DNA from: an uncultured Clostridia bacterium
GTDB taxonomy: Bacteria > Bacillota > Clostridia > TANB77 > CAG-508
Direction: 5' to 3'
NCBI GenBank assembly: GCA_948517135.1
Contig: CAORJJ010000038.1
Location: 1-19,016, forward strand
DNA: 19,016 bases
This document shows positions 7,887 to 16,010 of this stretch, piece by piece; position 1 is the first letter of the stretch; each line of letters starts with the position of its first letter. The notes beneath the pieces were generated by a model. It did not search any database and had not been told where the DNA came from. It saw only the letters and a program-made list of their open reading frames with translations. Position numbers and translations under genes: made by a program.

Positions 7887-8567
7887 CTAACCTTCTTTTT
7901 TCAAAATATAACCTTGACCTCTTTTAGTTTCTAGTAATTCTTTTAAACCTACTTCTTCTAACTTGTTTCTTAATCTAGTAATATTTACTGTTAAAGTATT
8001 ATCATCAATAAAACTTTCGTCATCCCATAAATACTTCATAATTTCATCTCTTGACAGTATTTTATCTCTATTTTGAACTAAAAGTTTTAATATTTTGTAT
8101 TCATTTTTTGTTAATTCTATTACCTTTTCGTCTTTTTCTATTGTACTTTTTGATATGTTAAGAATGAAATCTTTAGCATCTAATTTTTCAATATTTTCAT
8201 CGATATTTTGCACTCGTTTTAAAATTGAAGATATTTTAGCAAGTAATATTTGTATATTGAATGGTTTGGTAATGTAATGATCAGCACCATAATTAATAGA
8301 AATTAATTCATCTAATTCATTGTCTCTACTTGTTATAATAATAATTGGCATTTGTGAATGTTTTCTTATTTCTCTACAAATATATTGACCATCACAATTA
8401 GGAAGATTTATATCTAATAAAAGTAAATCTGGATTTATTTGGAAAATATCATTTATAGTATTTTCAAATGATTTTAAGGTTTCTATTTTATAACCATTAT
8501 TATTTAAAAATATTTGAAGTTCATTTCTCAATTTTTCATCATCTTCTACAATTAAAATTTTTTGCAT
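7887..8567 (-). CDS. bceR: BceR-type OmpR-family response regulator
   Basis: A 226-residue regulator with a receiver domain (acidic pocket D9-D10, phosphoacceptor D52 in LLLDINLP, T79, K101) and an OmpR-type winged-helix domain from about residue 130 to the end (recognition-helix region DDNTLTVNITRLRNKL). Partnered with the kinase directly downstream, it should activate the transporter genes when peptide antibiotics are sensed. The start is set by GGAGGTATAAATTATG. Its likely binding sites, TCTTACA-N4-TGTAAGA, lie upstream of the bceAB-type operon, of the yxeA-GT51 operon, and inside the terminator upstream of this gene. Confidence 0.95.
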   Translation of the reverse strand: MQKILIVEDDEKLRNELQIFLNNNGYKIETLKSFENTINDIFQINPDLLLLDINLPNCDGQYICREIRKHSQMPIIIITSRDNELDELISINYGADHYITKPFNIQILLAKISSILKRVQNIDENIEKLDAKDFILNISKSTIEKDEKVIELTKNEYKILKLLVQNRDKILSRDEIMKYLWDDESFIDDNTLTVNITRLRNKLEEVGLKELLETKRGQGYILKKEG

Positions 8568-8598
8568 AATTTATACCTCCACAAATACTCTGAATTTC

Positions 8599-8642
8599 AT
8601 TATAACATAAAATTTAAAAAATAGTCTTACAAAAATGTAAGA
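8599..8642 (-). promoter_or_regulatory. Putative bceRS promoter and overlapping BceR-type box
   Basis: -10 TATAAT (8599-8604) with a poor -35 (AGACTA, 8622-8627) after 17 bases. A perfect TCTTACA-N4-TGTAAGA (8625-8642) overlaps the -35 and is also the stem top of the upstream terminator. Spacing differs from the other two sites, so this one may be autoregulatory or merely structural. Confidence 0.5.
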
Positions 8643-8648
8643 CTATTT
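8611..8648 (-). terminator. Terminator of the isomerase-PBP operon
   Basis: A perfect 13-bp stem (8619-8631 with 8636-8648), four-base loop, and TTTTTAAATTT after it on the minus strand. It lies 15 bases after the PBP stop codon. Confidence 0.9.
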
Positions 8649-8663
8649 ATAATTAATCAAAGA

Positions 8664-10701
8664 CTAGTGTTCCCAAATAGTCATAAGTTTTTTTATTAAG
8701 TAATGGCTCCCACCTAGTTCTCTTGCATCTTCTACCATACTTATAATAATATATTGTTTATCTGTATTTTCATCTATTGTTATTAAATTAAACCAACCTA
8801 AAGTGTTTGTCTCTTCTTCTTTTGATACCTTGAGTTCAGCTGTTCCTGTTTTTCCAGCTAAAGTAATTCCATTTATTTTCATATCTGTTGCAGTTCCTTC
8901 AGGATTTTCAATAACTTGAATTAAGTTTTCTTTTACAATATTTGCAACTTCTGGAATAAATACTTCTTCCCTTAAATATTCTGGATTTTTATTTTCCTTA
9001 TATTCTAAATATGGTTTTATCATATTTCCATTATTTACAAATGCAGAATATATACTTGCCATATGAACAGGATTTACTAAAATCTGACCTTGACCATATC
9101 CGCTATCTGCTAAGGCAACTTCTTTTTTTAATTCTCCATTATTGGAAATTTGTGATTTTGATAATCCTAAATTCAAATTTAGATTTTCTCCAAATCCCAT
9201 TTTTTGAAGTTCTTTTGTAAATGTTTCTGCCCCTATTTTTAATGCTGCTTGTGCAAAGAAAATATTATCTGAATGTATAATTGCATTTCGTATATTTTTA
9301 GGTGAGTTATATGCAGTTAAAGTAGTTATGAAGTAATCTCCCCAACTAGAATTTTTTTGCCAACTTAAACCTTCATAATCAAATGTATCTTCTTTACTTA
9401 GTTTTCCACTAGAAAGACCAATTGCAGCTGTTATAGGCTTAAAAGTAGATCCTGGAGAATATGATTTTGTATATCTTGCAACCATTGGAGTGTTTTCATT
9501 TTCTGAAAGTTCTTTCCATTTTTCTGTACTCATCCCATATATAAATTGATTATTATCATATGAAGGTGTACTAACTAATGCTAATAGTTCACCAGTTTTT
9601 GGATGCATTACTACAAATAAACCTTTGTTGTCTTTTAGCTCGTTATATAAATTAACTTGGAGATTTGCATCAATTGTAAGCTGTATTGTTTCACCATTTT
9701 GAACTTCCTCTTTTGCAAGAAGCTCTTTTCTAGTTTCGTTTTCTGTTTCAATGTAGATTTCTTTTCCATCTTTTCCTTTTAATCTATCTTCAAATTGCTT
9801 TTCGAGTCCTGCTTTACCAATTACACTAGTTGTTGTGTATCCTTTATCAAGATTTTTTTCGATATCTTCAGCAGTTACATTTTGAATGTAACCAATTAAA
9901 TGAGAAGCAGCTTCTGCTAATGGATAAACTCTTTCTTCTGCTTTACTTATCTTAACTCCTTTTATTTCAAGTAATTGATTTTTCAATTCTTCATTAGATC
10001 TAGATATTTTTTTAATAGGAACAAATGAGTCTTTTTTTACCCATTTAGCATTTAAAGCTTTATTTATAGAATCTACTGAAACATCTAAAAGCTCAGATAC
10101 TCTTTGTATATCTGCCTCTGACTCTTCGTTCATTATTTCTGGAACAAACCCGAACAGAACTAACATCGCCCAATCCAGCTAAAAGATTTCCATTTCTATC
10201 AATTATTTCTCCTCTTTTTGCTTTTATTGTTTTTACTTTAACCTTATCTGTATCATTCAAATTTGGAAATATGAAGTTGGAAGACCAATTCAAATCATAT
10301 TTTTTGGTTTCTTCATTTTTTACAAGTGTTGAGGTATTATTAAAGCTTATTTCACCACTTGATGCTGTATTTATATATACATCATAGTTTAATATATAAC
10401 TTTTGTTTTCTTCTTCTTCTTCTGATTTTATTTCTAATATATAATCTGTCATTGATATTCCAGAATAAATATTTTTATTTCTTTTTATAAAATTTTCCTT
10501 AGAAATTTTTTCTTTACTTTCTTTTGATAATAAAGCATACATTTCTTCATATTCAGCATTTTTTATGTGATATGCAAATTCTTTTAATGTCTCTTCTGGT
10601 GTGGACTTTTGAACATTTTGCATAATAAAATATGTTGTATATCCTATAACTGCAACTAATAATATTGTAATTAAACTTATTATAAAAACTTTCTTACTCA
10701 T
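8664..10701 (-). pseudogene. Class B penicillin-binding protein (MecA-like), split by a frameshift
   Basis: Two overlapping reading frames together encode one PBP of about 679 residues. The first frame (10701 down to about 10150) has a membrane anchor (residues 5-27), an NTF2-like MecA_N domain (about 33-142) and KRGEIIDRNGNLLAG (162-176). The second (from about 10151 to 8664) resumes with GFVPEIMNEE and continues through the dimerisation region to the transpeptidase motifs SPGSTFKP (S240 of that frame), SDN (299-301) and KTG (439-441). An extra base in the minus-strand stretch GTTCGGGTTT, most simply at 10152, explains the break: without it the frames join as SSVGFVPE. The second frame's own ATG (10166) has no ribosome site and no signal segment. 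The gene is therefore inactive, or the base is a sequencing error. It follows the isomerase gene by 16 bases. Confidence 0.85.
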
Positions 10702-10717
10702 ATATATTACTCCCTTT

Positions 10718-11497
10718 TTAATTAATTATTTTAGCTAATTTAGTTGCTCTTTTATAGCCTTCATCATAAAATTCTTGAAGAGATTGTTTTAAATAGTCTT
10801 TTTTATAACATAATTCTAAAGTAATAGGTCCATCATATCCATATTCTGCAATTTTTTTCATTACATTATCCCAATCTATTGTTCCATCAAATGGTAATAA
10901 ATGTTGATCATCACTTTTGTCGTTATCATGTAAATGAACTGCAAATATTCTATTTCTAAAAGGTTCAAAATTGAATTCATCATTAAAATGTACATGGCAA
11001 TGACCAGCATCGTAACATATTCCAACATTTTCATCTTTTATATTTTCTAATATATATTCAAGAGTACCTTTAACTTTTAAGTTCTCAAAAGCAATTCTTA
11101 CATTTAGACTTTTAGCAAATGAAATAATATCTTTTATTCTATTTAAGCCTATTTCAGTATAATTTGGTGCAACTGTACCACTTGTTAGATGCATAACAAC
11201 AAGATTTATTCCATTTTTACTACACTCTAATATATCTTTCTTATATCTTTCAGCTTCTTTATCGCCTTTACTACTATTTTCCCATATTTTATTAATATTT
11301 TGATATCCTAAATGTGCAAATATAATATTAAGTCCAAGTTTTTTTGCATAATCAACTTGTTTTTGCTCGTCCCATCTTTTATCATTATACCATTGTATAA
11401 ATATATTTTTAAAACCTGCTCTTTTTACAGCATCTAAAGTTTCAAAACCAGTTACATTTCTATTTGAATTTTGAATTGCAACAGCTAATTCTCTCAT
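10718..11497 (-). CDS. Sugar-phosphate isomerase/epimerase-like TIM-barrel protein
   Basis: A 259-residue protein of the xylose isomerase-like / AP endonuclease 2 superfamily. Metal-ligand positions typical of the fold are visible: H103 (VMHLTSG), E138 (RIAFENLK), D163 and H166 (ICYDAGHCHVH), H188/H190 (FAVHLHDND) and E228 (ITLELCYKK). Such proteins bind divalent metals and isomerise or epimerise sugars and related polyols; the substrate cannot be read from sequence. The start is set by GGAGGTAAGATATG. It leads an operon with the broken penicillin-binding gene 16 bases downstream, but no mechanistic link between the two is evident. Confidence 0.88.
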   Translation of the reverse strand: MRELAVAIQNSNRNVTGFETLDAVKRAGFKNIFIQWYNDKRWDEQKQVDYAKKLGLNIIFAHLGYQNINKIWENSSKGDKEAERYKKDILECSKNGINLVVMHLTSGTVAPNYTEIGLNRIKDIISFAKSLNVRIAFENLKVKGTLEYILENIKDENVGICYDAGHCHVHFNDEFNFEPFRNRIFAVHLHDNDKSDDQHLLPFDGTIDWDNVMKKIAEYGYDGPITLELCYKKDYLKQSLQEFYDEGYKRATKLAKIIN

Positions 11498-11565
11498 ATC
11501 TTACCTCCATTTATTATATTAATATTTATATCATATATTTGTATAAATTTCTATAATTTACTATA

Positions 11566-11590
11566 AATAAAGAGGGTAATACCACTCTCC
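11566..11590 (-). terminator. Probable terminator after yccF
   Basis: On the minus strand GGAGAGTGG and CCCTCT form a short stem with one bulged T and a TATTA loop (11571-11590), followed by TTTATTTATAG. The stem is short, so this is less certain than the other terminators here. Confidence 0.5.
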
Positions 11591-11620
11591 TAATAAAATT
11601 TGCACAATACTAATTGGTTT

Positions 11621-11980
11621 TTATACTATTTTTGATCCAAAAGGCGCTAAAGATAATTTAGCAATTTTAAAAAACTGCAAACCAAATGGAATACCTACTA
11701 TTGTTATACACCAGATACATCCAATAAAAAAGTTTTCAAGTGCCATAGGAATTCCGAAAAAGATAATCCAAATTACATTAGCAATTAATGATGGTACTCC
11801 TCCTCCATACTCAATTTCTTTTCCAAAAGGCATGAAAGCCATTGATGCGAACTTAAAGCATTGTTTTCCATAAGGAATTCCAACAATGGTTAAGCACCAT
11901 AATACTCCAGAAATTATCCATGAAAGTCCACTAAAAAAACCTCCAAAAATAAACCATAAAATGTTTCCTAATAAACTCAT
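11621..11980 (-). CDS. yccF: YccF-family (DUF307) inner-membrane protein
   Basis: A 119-residue membrane protein made of two similar halves. Each carries a membrane segment followed by WC-TIVGIP-G-Q-FK and then PFG (residues about 27-52 and 89-115), the duplicated YccF domain. Four hydrophobic segments are visible. The family is widespread, and its function is not established. The start is set by AGGAGGAAAACATTATG. It stands alone, 87 bases after the GT51 gene; no convincing hairpin separates the two, so read-through is possible. Confidence 0.92.
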   Translation of the reverse strand: MSLLGNILWFIFGGFFSGLSWIISGVLWCLTIVGIPYGKQCFKFASMAFMPFGKEIEYGGGVPSLIANVIWIIFFGIPMALENFFIGCIWCITIVGIPFGLQFFKIAKLSLAPFGSKIV

Positions 11981-12067
11981 AATGTTTTCCTCCTTTTATG
12001 ATAATATGTTTGTGCAAATTTAACAATAGTTAGTTAACTTATGTATAGTAGAAATATAAACTGCATA

Positions 12068-12769
12068 TTAATTATTATATTCTTTTAAAATTTTGTCAAT
12101 ATCTTCTTGAGTTAAATAATTGTATTTAACTAATTTATCAAGAACTTGTTTTTGTCTTTGCTTTGCAAGATCGGGATTTTTTGTAGGTGCATAAACAGTA
12201 GGTGCATTTGGAATACCAGCAAGTAAAATCATTTCATAGTATGTCATTTCATTTAATTCTTTATCAAAATAACCACGACAAGCTTCTTTTGCTGTATAAT
12301 ATCCATCACCAAAGTAACATGTATTTAAGTATAATTCTAATATTTCATCTTTACTGTAATTATGCTCTATTTTAAAGGCCATGAATATTTCAGCAAATTT
12401 TCGTGTAAATTTCTTTTCTTGTGTAAAATATATATTTTTGCACAATTGTTGTGTTATAGTACTCCCACCTTCTACTAATTTCATTGCTTTTATATCATTA
12501 ATAGTTGCTCTACATATTGCAATTAAATCAATACCATTATGTCTATAAAACCTATGATCTTCAACTGATATAACTGCATTAATATATATTTGTGGCATAT
12601 CATGAATTCTTGCATAATTTGCTTTTTCACGGATTGAACTTACTTTTTCTTCTAATGGCATTTCTTCTAAAGCTTTTCTATACATATTATAGCCATTTCC
12701 TACTGCCACAAATCCTATACTTATTGAAAAAAATATTAGAAATAAAATTACTTTTTTTAACATTTTCAT
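12068..12769 (-). CDS. Monofunctional GT51 peptidoglycan glycosyltransferase
   Basis: About 233 residues from the preferred start. One N-terminal membrane anchor (MKMLKKVILFLIFFSISIGF) precedes a GT51 domain without any transpeptidase domain. The catalytic glutamate lies in ISVEDHRFYRHNGID (E70), followed by GGSTITQQLCKN (101-108) and the second acidic motif in RKFAEIFMAFKIE (E127). The enzyme polymerises lipid II into glycan chains outside the membrane. An upstream in-frame ATG at 12802 would add eleven residues and overlap the YxeA gene. I prefer 12769 because GGGGTGG lies six bases before it and the anchor then starts in the usual way. It is co-transcribed with the YxeA-family gene and so probably falls under the BceR-type operator at 13220-13239. 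Confidence 0.92.
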   Translation of the reverse strand: MKMLKKVILFLIFFSISIGFVAVGNGYNMYRKALEEMPLEEKVSSIREKANYARIHDMPQIYINAVISVEDHRFYRHNGIDLIAICRATINDIKAMKLVEGGSTITQQLCKNIYFTQEKKFTRKFAEIFMAFKIEHNYSKDEILELYLNTCYFGDGYYTAKEACRGYFDKELNEMTYYEMILLAGIPNAPTVYAPTKNPDLAKQRQKQVLDKLVKYNYLTQEDIDKILKEYNN

Positions 12770-12791
12770 TTTTACCACCCCAAATTTTATA

Positions 12792-13142
12792 TTACTCCGC
12801 ATAATTCACCTTTACCTTTTCTGGAAGTTTATCAAATTGTACTTCTTCCCATTTTCTAACTCCAACAAAAATTGTTGTTTCTAATTTTAAATATGCTTCG
12901 TTTCGTAATTTTCTACTTGTTTTAAAAGTAAACTCCTTTTTCTTTCCCTTTTCGTTGTAAGCAAGCAATGTGTATTGATATTTCATATTATCAGACGTAA
13001 ATAATTCTTCGATTTTCGTGTTATCAATTCGAGTATAATAAATATCTTGTTGATACTCTAAATAATATAAAATACCTCCACAAAATATTAATGCTATAAT
13101 TAGTGCAATAATCATAGGTATCTTTTCACTTATATTTTCCAT
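12792..13142 (-). CDS. YxeA-family (DUF1093) secreted or membrane-anchored protein
   Basis: A 116-residue protein with an N-terminal hydrophobic segment (residues 9-27) and an extracytoplasmic domain. The pattern YYTRIDN...YQYTLLAYNEKGKKKEFTFKTSRKLRNEAYLKLET...WEEVQFDKLPEKVKV matches the YxeA family as I know it. In Bacillus subtilis yxeA is the last gene of the yxdLM-yxeA operon, which is controlled by the BceR-type regulator YxdJ; the protein's function is not established. Here it is the first gene of a unit with the GT51 enzyme. Its promoter carries the best BceR-type operator of the window. The ribosome site is AGGAGGGTAGAAATG. Confidence 0.78.
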   Translation of the reverse strand: MENISEKIPMIIALIIALIFCGGILYYLEYQQDIYYTRIDNTKIEELFTSDNMKYQYTLLAYNEKGKKKEFTFKTSRKLRNEAYLKLETTIFVGVRKWEEVQFDKLPEKVKVNYAE

Positions 13143-13172
13143 TTCTACCCTCCTAAAATTTTATTTAATTAT

Positions 13173-13239
13173 ATTATAAAATTTGAAAACTTTTGTTACA
13201 ATTGATTCATCTTACAATATTCTTACAGTTTTGTAAGAA
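13173..13239 (-). promoter_or_regulatory. yxeA-GT51 promoter with perfect BceR-type operator
   Basis: TTGTAA (13196-13201), a 17-base spacer and TATAAT (13173-13178) on the minus strand. Upstream is a perfect 8+8 inverted repeat TTCTTACA-GTTT-TGTAAGAA (plus strand, 13220-13239). A further half-site TCTTACA (13210-13216) lies 11 bases nearer the promoter. The operator abuts the T tract of the preceding terminator. Confidence 0.78.
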
Positions 13240-13240
13240 C

Positions 13241-13273
13241 AAAAAAGAATAGTTAAAAATATTAACTATTCTT
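13241..13273 (-). terminator. Terminator of the ABC-2 / sensor kinase module
   Basis: A perfect 12-bp stem (13245-13256 with 13262-13273), five-base loop and six T on the minus strand. The kinase stop codon lies inside the first arm. Confidence 0.88.
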
Positions 13274-14153
13274 CTAGTTTTATATCTATAATTAATTTTC
13301 CATTTTCAAATTTACCAGTTATAGTTCCACCATTAAGCTCAACTAATTGTTTTGCAATTGATAAACCTAAACCAGTAGATTTTTTCGCACTTTCTACTGT
13401 GTAATATCTGTCAAAAATTTTCTCTACAGTAGTTGCATCAAGTAAAGAAGCTTTATTTGAAAATCTAATTTTTCCTTCTTTATTAAGAGATATTTCAAAT
13501 TCACCAGAGCTATATTTGCAGGCATTTGATAAAATATTTTCAAATACTCTTGTAATTGTACTTTTGTCTACAATTTTATATATTTTTTTCTCTGTTATTT
13601 CTATTTTAGGAATAATATTTTTATTTTTTAAAATAGTATAAAAATTTGCAATTGATTCTTCTAATAATTCATTTATACAGATTTTTTCTTTTTTTATGTT
13701 AGGCTCAATATCTATAGTTTTTGAAAATACAAAAAGTTGTTCTGTTAAAATAATTAGTTCATTTGTCTTTCTTTCTATAATTTTAATATACTCTTCTTGT
13801 TTGTCTGTTTTTTGATTTTCTTTAATTAAATCTAAATAACCACTTATTGCAGTTAATGGTGTTCTTATATCATGAGAAATATTAGTTATTGTTCTTTTTA
13901 ATTCTTGATTACCATTTTCATGTTGCAATTTCTGTTTTCTTAAATTTTTTAATTCTGTATTTAATGTGTTTGCTAAATTTTTAATATTTGAATCTGAAGT
14001 ATTTACAGTTAATAAAATATTTGTATCTGATTTTAAAATATTTTCTAATGATATGCTTATTTCTTTAATAGAGTTTCTCATAAAAAATATTTTTACTACC
14101 AAATATATTAAAATAATTATTAATATTATTACTATATAAAACCAGATATTCAA
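13266..14153 (-). CDS. Minimal sensor histidine kinase of the ABC-2 module
   Basis: A 295-residue kinase with a single N-terminal membrane helix (residues 4-24), no extracytoplasmic sensor domain, and a linker that leads into NISHDIRTPLTAISGY (H94). The N-box is ENILSNACKYS and the G2 box STGLGLSIAKQL. In place of a G1 box with DxGxG the sequence reads IRFSNKAS, as I recall for SpaK- and CprK-like kinases next to lantibiotic transporters. The start codon is TTG, chosen because AAGGAG precedes it by eight bases and the helix begins there. It should pair with the regulator at 16030-16695. Repeat copy E lies between it and the permease gene. Confidence 0.9.
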   Translation of the reverse strand: MNIWFYIVIILIIILIYLVVKIFFMRNSIKEISISLENILKSDTNILLTVNTSDSNIKNLANTLNTELKNLRKQKLQHENGNQELKRTITNISHDIRTPLTAISGYLDLIKENQKTDKQEEYIKIIERKTNELIILTEQLFVFSKTIDIEPNIKKEKICINELLEESIANFYTILKNKNIIPKIEITEKKIYKIVDKSTITRVFENILSNACKYSSGEFEISLNKEGKIRFSNKASLLDATTVEKIFDRYYTVESAKKSTGLGLSIAKQLVELNGGTITGKFENGKLIIDIKLEE

Positions 14154-14168
14154 ATTTCTTTCTCCTTT

Positions 14169-14197
14169 TGAAATTTAGGGACAGTCGAAAAATTTCA
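14169..14197 (+). repeat. Dispersed 29-bp palindrome, copy E
   Basis: TGAAATTTAGGGACAGTC type, in the orientation of copy A. It supplies the TGA stop of the ABC-2 permease gene (minus strand) from its other arm, and lies just before the ribosome site of the kinase gene. Confidence 0.88.
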
Positions 14198-15025
14198 GTT
14201 TAAATCTTTTTTGTTAAATAAATATATTCCTGTTCCATTAAATACTACAATTAAAGCTAATGAGTATATAGGCAACATATATATGTTTGTAGGAAGTCTT
14301 GCTCCTAAACTAAAAGCTTGTCCCATTGGAATAATATCTACAATAGTTTGATAAAATTGTCTTTTTGCATCACTTGGATAGTGAGGATTTGGCACTTCTT
14401 CAAAACTAACTACTCCTGTATCTGGGTTAAGTCCACCTCTCTGTACTGTTTCTGGTGTTTGAATTATATTAAATAAAGATGCTGTTACACCTAACATTAT
14501 AAAGAAAAGTAATATACAAGTTACAGAGGATATTGTTTTATTACAGCTTAAAACAGAAATGAAATTAAAAATTGCTGAATATGCAATAATAAACATTATA
14601 CTATCTAAACTTGTAATTAATAATTGATTTAATTCTATTATAGGTTTTCCAAATACTGGTACTGCTATGATTAGAACAAATATAGTCCATATAATTTGAA
14701 ATAGAATTGATACAATACTGCTAATTATGAAATTAGATAAATAAATATTTATTTTTTTATGACCAGCAATTATCTTGTTTCTTATTGTTCCATCTGAATA
14801 TTCAGTTCCAACAAATAGTCCTGAAAATACTGCTATAAAAATTCCTATCATTGGTAAATAATTTGATATTAGTTCTGATGTACTAATTTCTGCATTATAA
14901 TTTTTCATATCTAAATAATTGGAAACTAGCATAAATATTGCAATTCCAATTGTTGCAATTATACATCCAAAAAATACTTTGTTTTTCTTTATTCTTTCAA
15001 AGCCTGCATCTAATAATCTATACAT
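14195..15025 (-). CDS. ABC-2 type permease of a bacitracin/lantibiotic-resistance-like exporter
   Basis: About 276 residues with six membrane segments (near residues 20-40, 55-75, 100-130, 135-160, 165-190 and 250-270 from the ATG). A polar extracytoplasmic loop spans about residues 195-235. The N-terminus MYRLLDAGFERIKKNKVFF is typical of BcrB-like and lantibiotic-immunity permeases. The start is the ATG at 15025, preceded by GGAGGTGG and overlapping the ATPase stop by eight bases (ATGTATAG); an in-frame TTG at 15040 lacks a ribosome site. It should form an exporter with the ATPase encoded just upstream. The stop TGA is contributed by repeat copy E. Confidence 0.9.
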   Translation of the reverse strand: MYRLLDAGFERIKKNKVFFGCIIATIGIAIFMLVSNYLDMKNYNAEISTSELISNYLPMIGIFIAVFSGLFVGTEYSDGTIRNKIIAGHKKINIYLSNFIISSIVSILFQIIWTIFVLIIAVPVFGKPIIELNQLLITSLDSIMFIIAYSAIFNFISVLSCNKTISSVTCILLFFIMLGVTASLFNIIQTPETVQRGGLNPDTGVVSFEEVPNPHYPSDAKRQFYQTIVDIIPMGQAFSLGARLPTNIYMLPIYSLALIVVFNGTGIYLFNKKDLN

Positions 15026-15932
15026 TAGCTCCACCTCCAATCAAATTCATGTAGTAGTTTTCTAGCGATTCTTCCTTTTCATGAAATTCATTGATAGAGC
15101 ATCCCTTGGCTGAAAGTGATATTGCAAGTTCTGAAATATTTACATTATCGTATATATTAATGATTTTATCTGAAATAACTTCATAAGAAATGCAATTTTG
15201 TTCCAAATATTTTGATGCTTCTTTAATATTATTTACTGATATTTCAATTCTTTTTTTACAATTTAATTGTAATTCATTATTAGTAATTTCTTTTATGATT
15301 CTTCCTTTATCTACAAAACCGTAATGAGTTGCAATTTTAGATAGTTCATCTAAATAATGACTTGATATTAAAACTGTTATTCCTTTTTCTTTATTAAGCT
15401 TTAATATAAGTTCTCTTATTTCAATTATTCCTTCTGGATCAAGTCCATTTATAGGTTCGTCTAGGATAAGTAAATCTGGATTTCCTACAAGTGCTATAGC
15501 TATTCCTAGTCTTTGCCTCATACCTAAAGAAAAGTTTTTTGCTTTCTTACTACCTGTTTCTGATAGCCCAACAAGTTCTAATATTTCATCTGTTCCATCA
15601 TAAGATGGTAAACCAATAATTTTATATTGCTCTTTTAAATTTTCTTTGGCTGTTAAATCTAAATAAATTGAAGGAGTTTCAACAATTGCTCCTATTCTCT
15701 TTCTAACTTCAATAATTTTTTTATTTAAATTAGAAATTCCATATATTGAATAATTTCCTGATGTTGGTTTTTGAAGTCCACAAATTAATCTAATTAAAGT
15801 TGTTTTTCCGGCTCCATTTTTTCCAATAAGTCCATATATGGAGCCTTTTTCAATATGCATATTAAGATCACTTAATGCTTTAAAATTTTTATATCTTTTT
15901 CCAAGATTATGTGTTTCTAAAATATATTCCAT
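15018..15932 (-). CDS. BcrA-like ABC transporter ATPase
   Basis: A 304-residue ATPase with Walker A GKNGAGKTT (K43), signature FSLGMRQRLG (134-143), Walker B LLILDEPINGLDP (D158-E159) and H-loop ISSHYLDEL (H192), followed by an about 90-residue C-terminal domain common to BcrA/DrrA-type subunits. It energises the ABC-2 permease with which it overlaps by eight bases. In this family such pairs give resistance to bacitracin or immunity to lantibiotics; the actual substrate is unknown. The ribosome site is AAGGAGGAGGTTATG. A promoter with three 12-bp-spaced direct repeats lies upstream, which suggests control by the adjacent regulator. Confidence 0.95.
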   Translation of the reverse strand: MEYILETHNLGKRYKNFKALSDLNMHIEKGSIYGLIGKNGAGKTTLIRLICGLQKPTSGNYSIYGISNLNKKIIEVRKRIGAIVETPSIYLDLTAKENLKEQYKIIGLPSYDGTDEILELVGLSETGSKKAKNFSLGMRQRLGIAIALVGNPDLLILDEPINGLDPEGIIEIRELILKLNKEKGITVLISSHYLDELSKIATHYGFVDKGRIIKEITNNELQLNCKKRIEISVNNIKEASKYLEQNCISYEVISDKIINIYDNVNISELAISLSAKGCSINEFHEKEESLENYYMNLIGGGANV

Positions 15933-15955
15933 AACCTCCTCCTTTCGATATTTAT

Positions 15956-16003
15956 TTTATAGCAAAAAGGTTAAGAAATCAGTTAAGAAAATAGTTAAGA
16001 TTT
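15956..16003 (-). promoter_or_regulatory. ABC operon promoter with 12-bp-spaced direct repeats
   Basis: On the minus strand TTAAC occurs three times at exact 12-base steps; on the plus strand these are GTTAAGA at 15970, 15982 and 15994. A weaker fourth, GTAAAG, is at 16005. They cover the -35 region and end seven bases before a -10-like TATAAA (15956-15961). This is the layout of an OmpR/PhoP-family activator site. Confidence 0.65.
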
Positions 16004-16010
16004 AGTAAAG

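Noticed and set aside
10130..10170. Programmed ribosomal frameshifting in the penicillin-binding protein gene
   Set aside because: No slippery heptamer and no downstream pseudoknot-like structure visible; a simple one-base insertion explains the break.
11998..12026. TTGTTA-N17-TATCAT as a promoter for yccF
   Set aside because: The start site would fall on the ribosome-binding site itself, leaving almost no leader.
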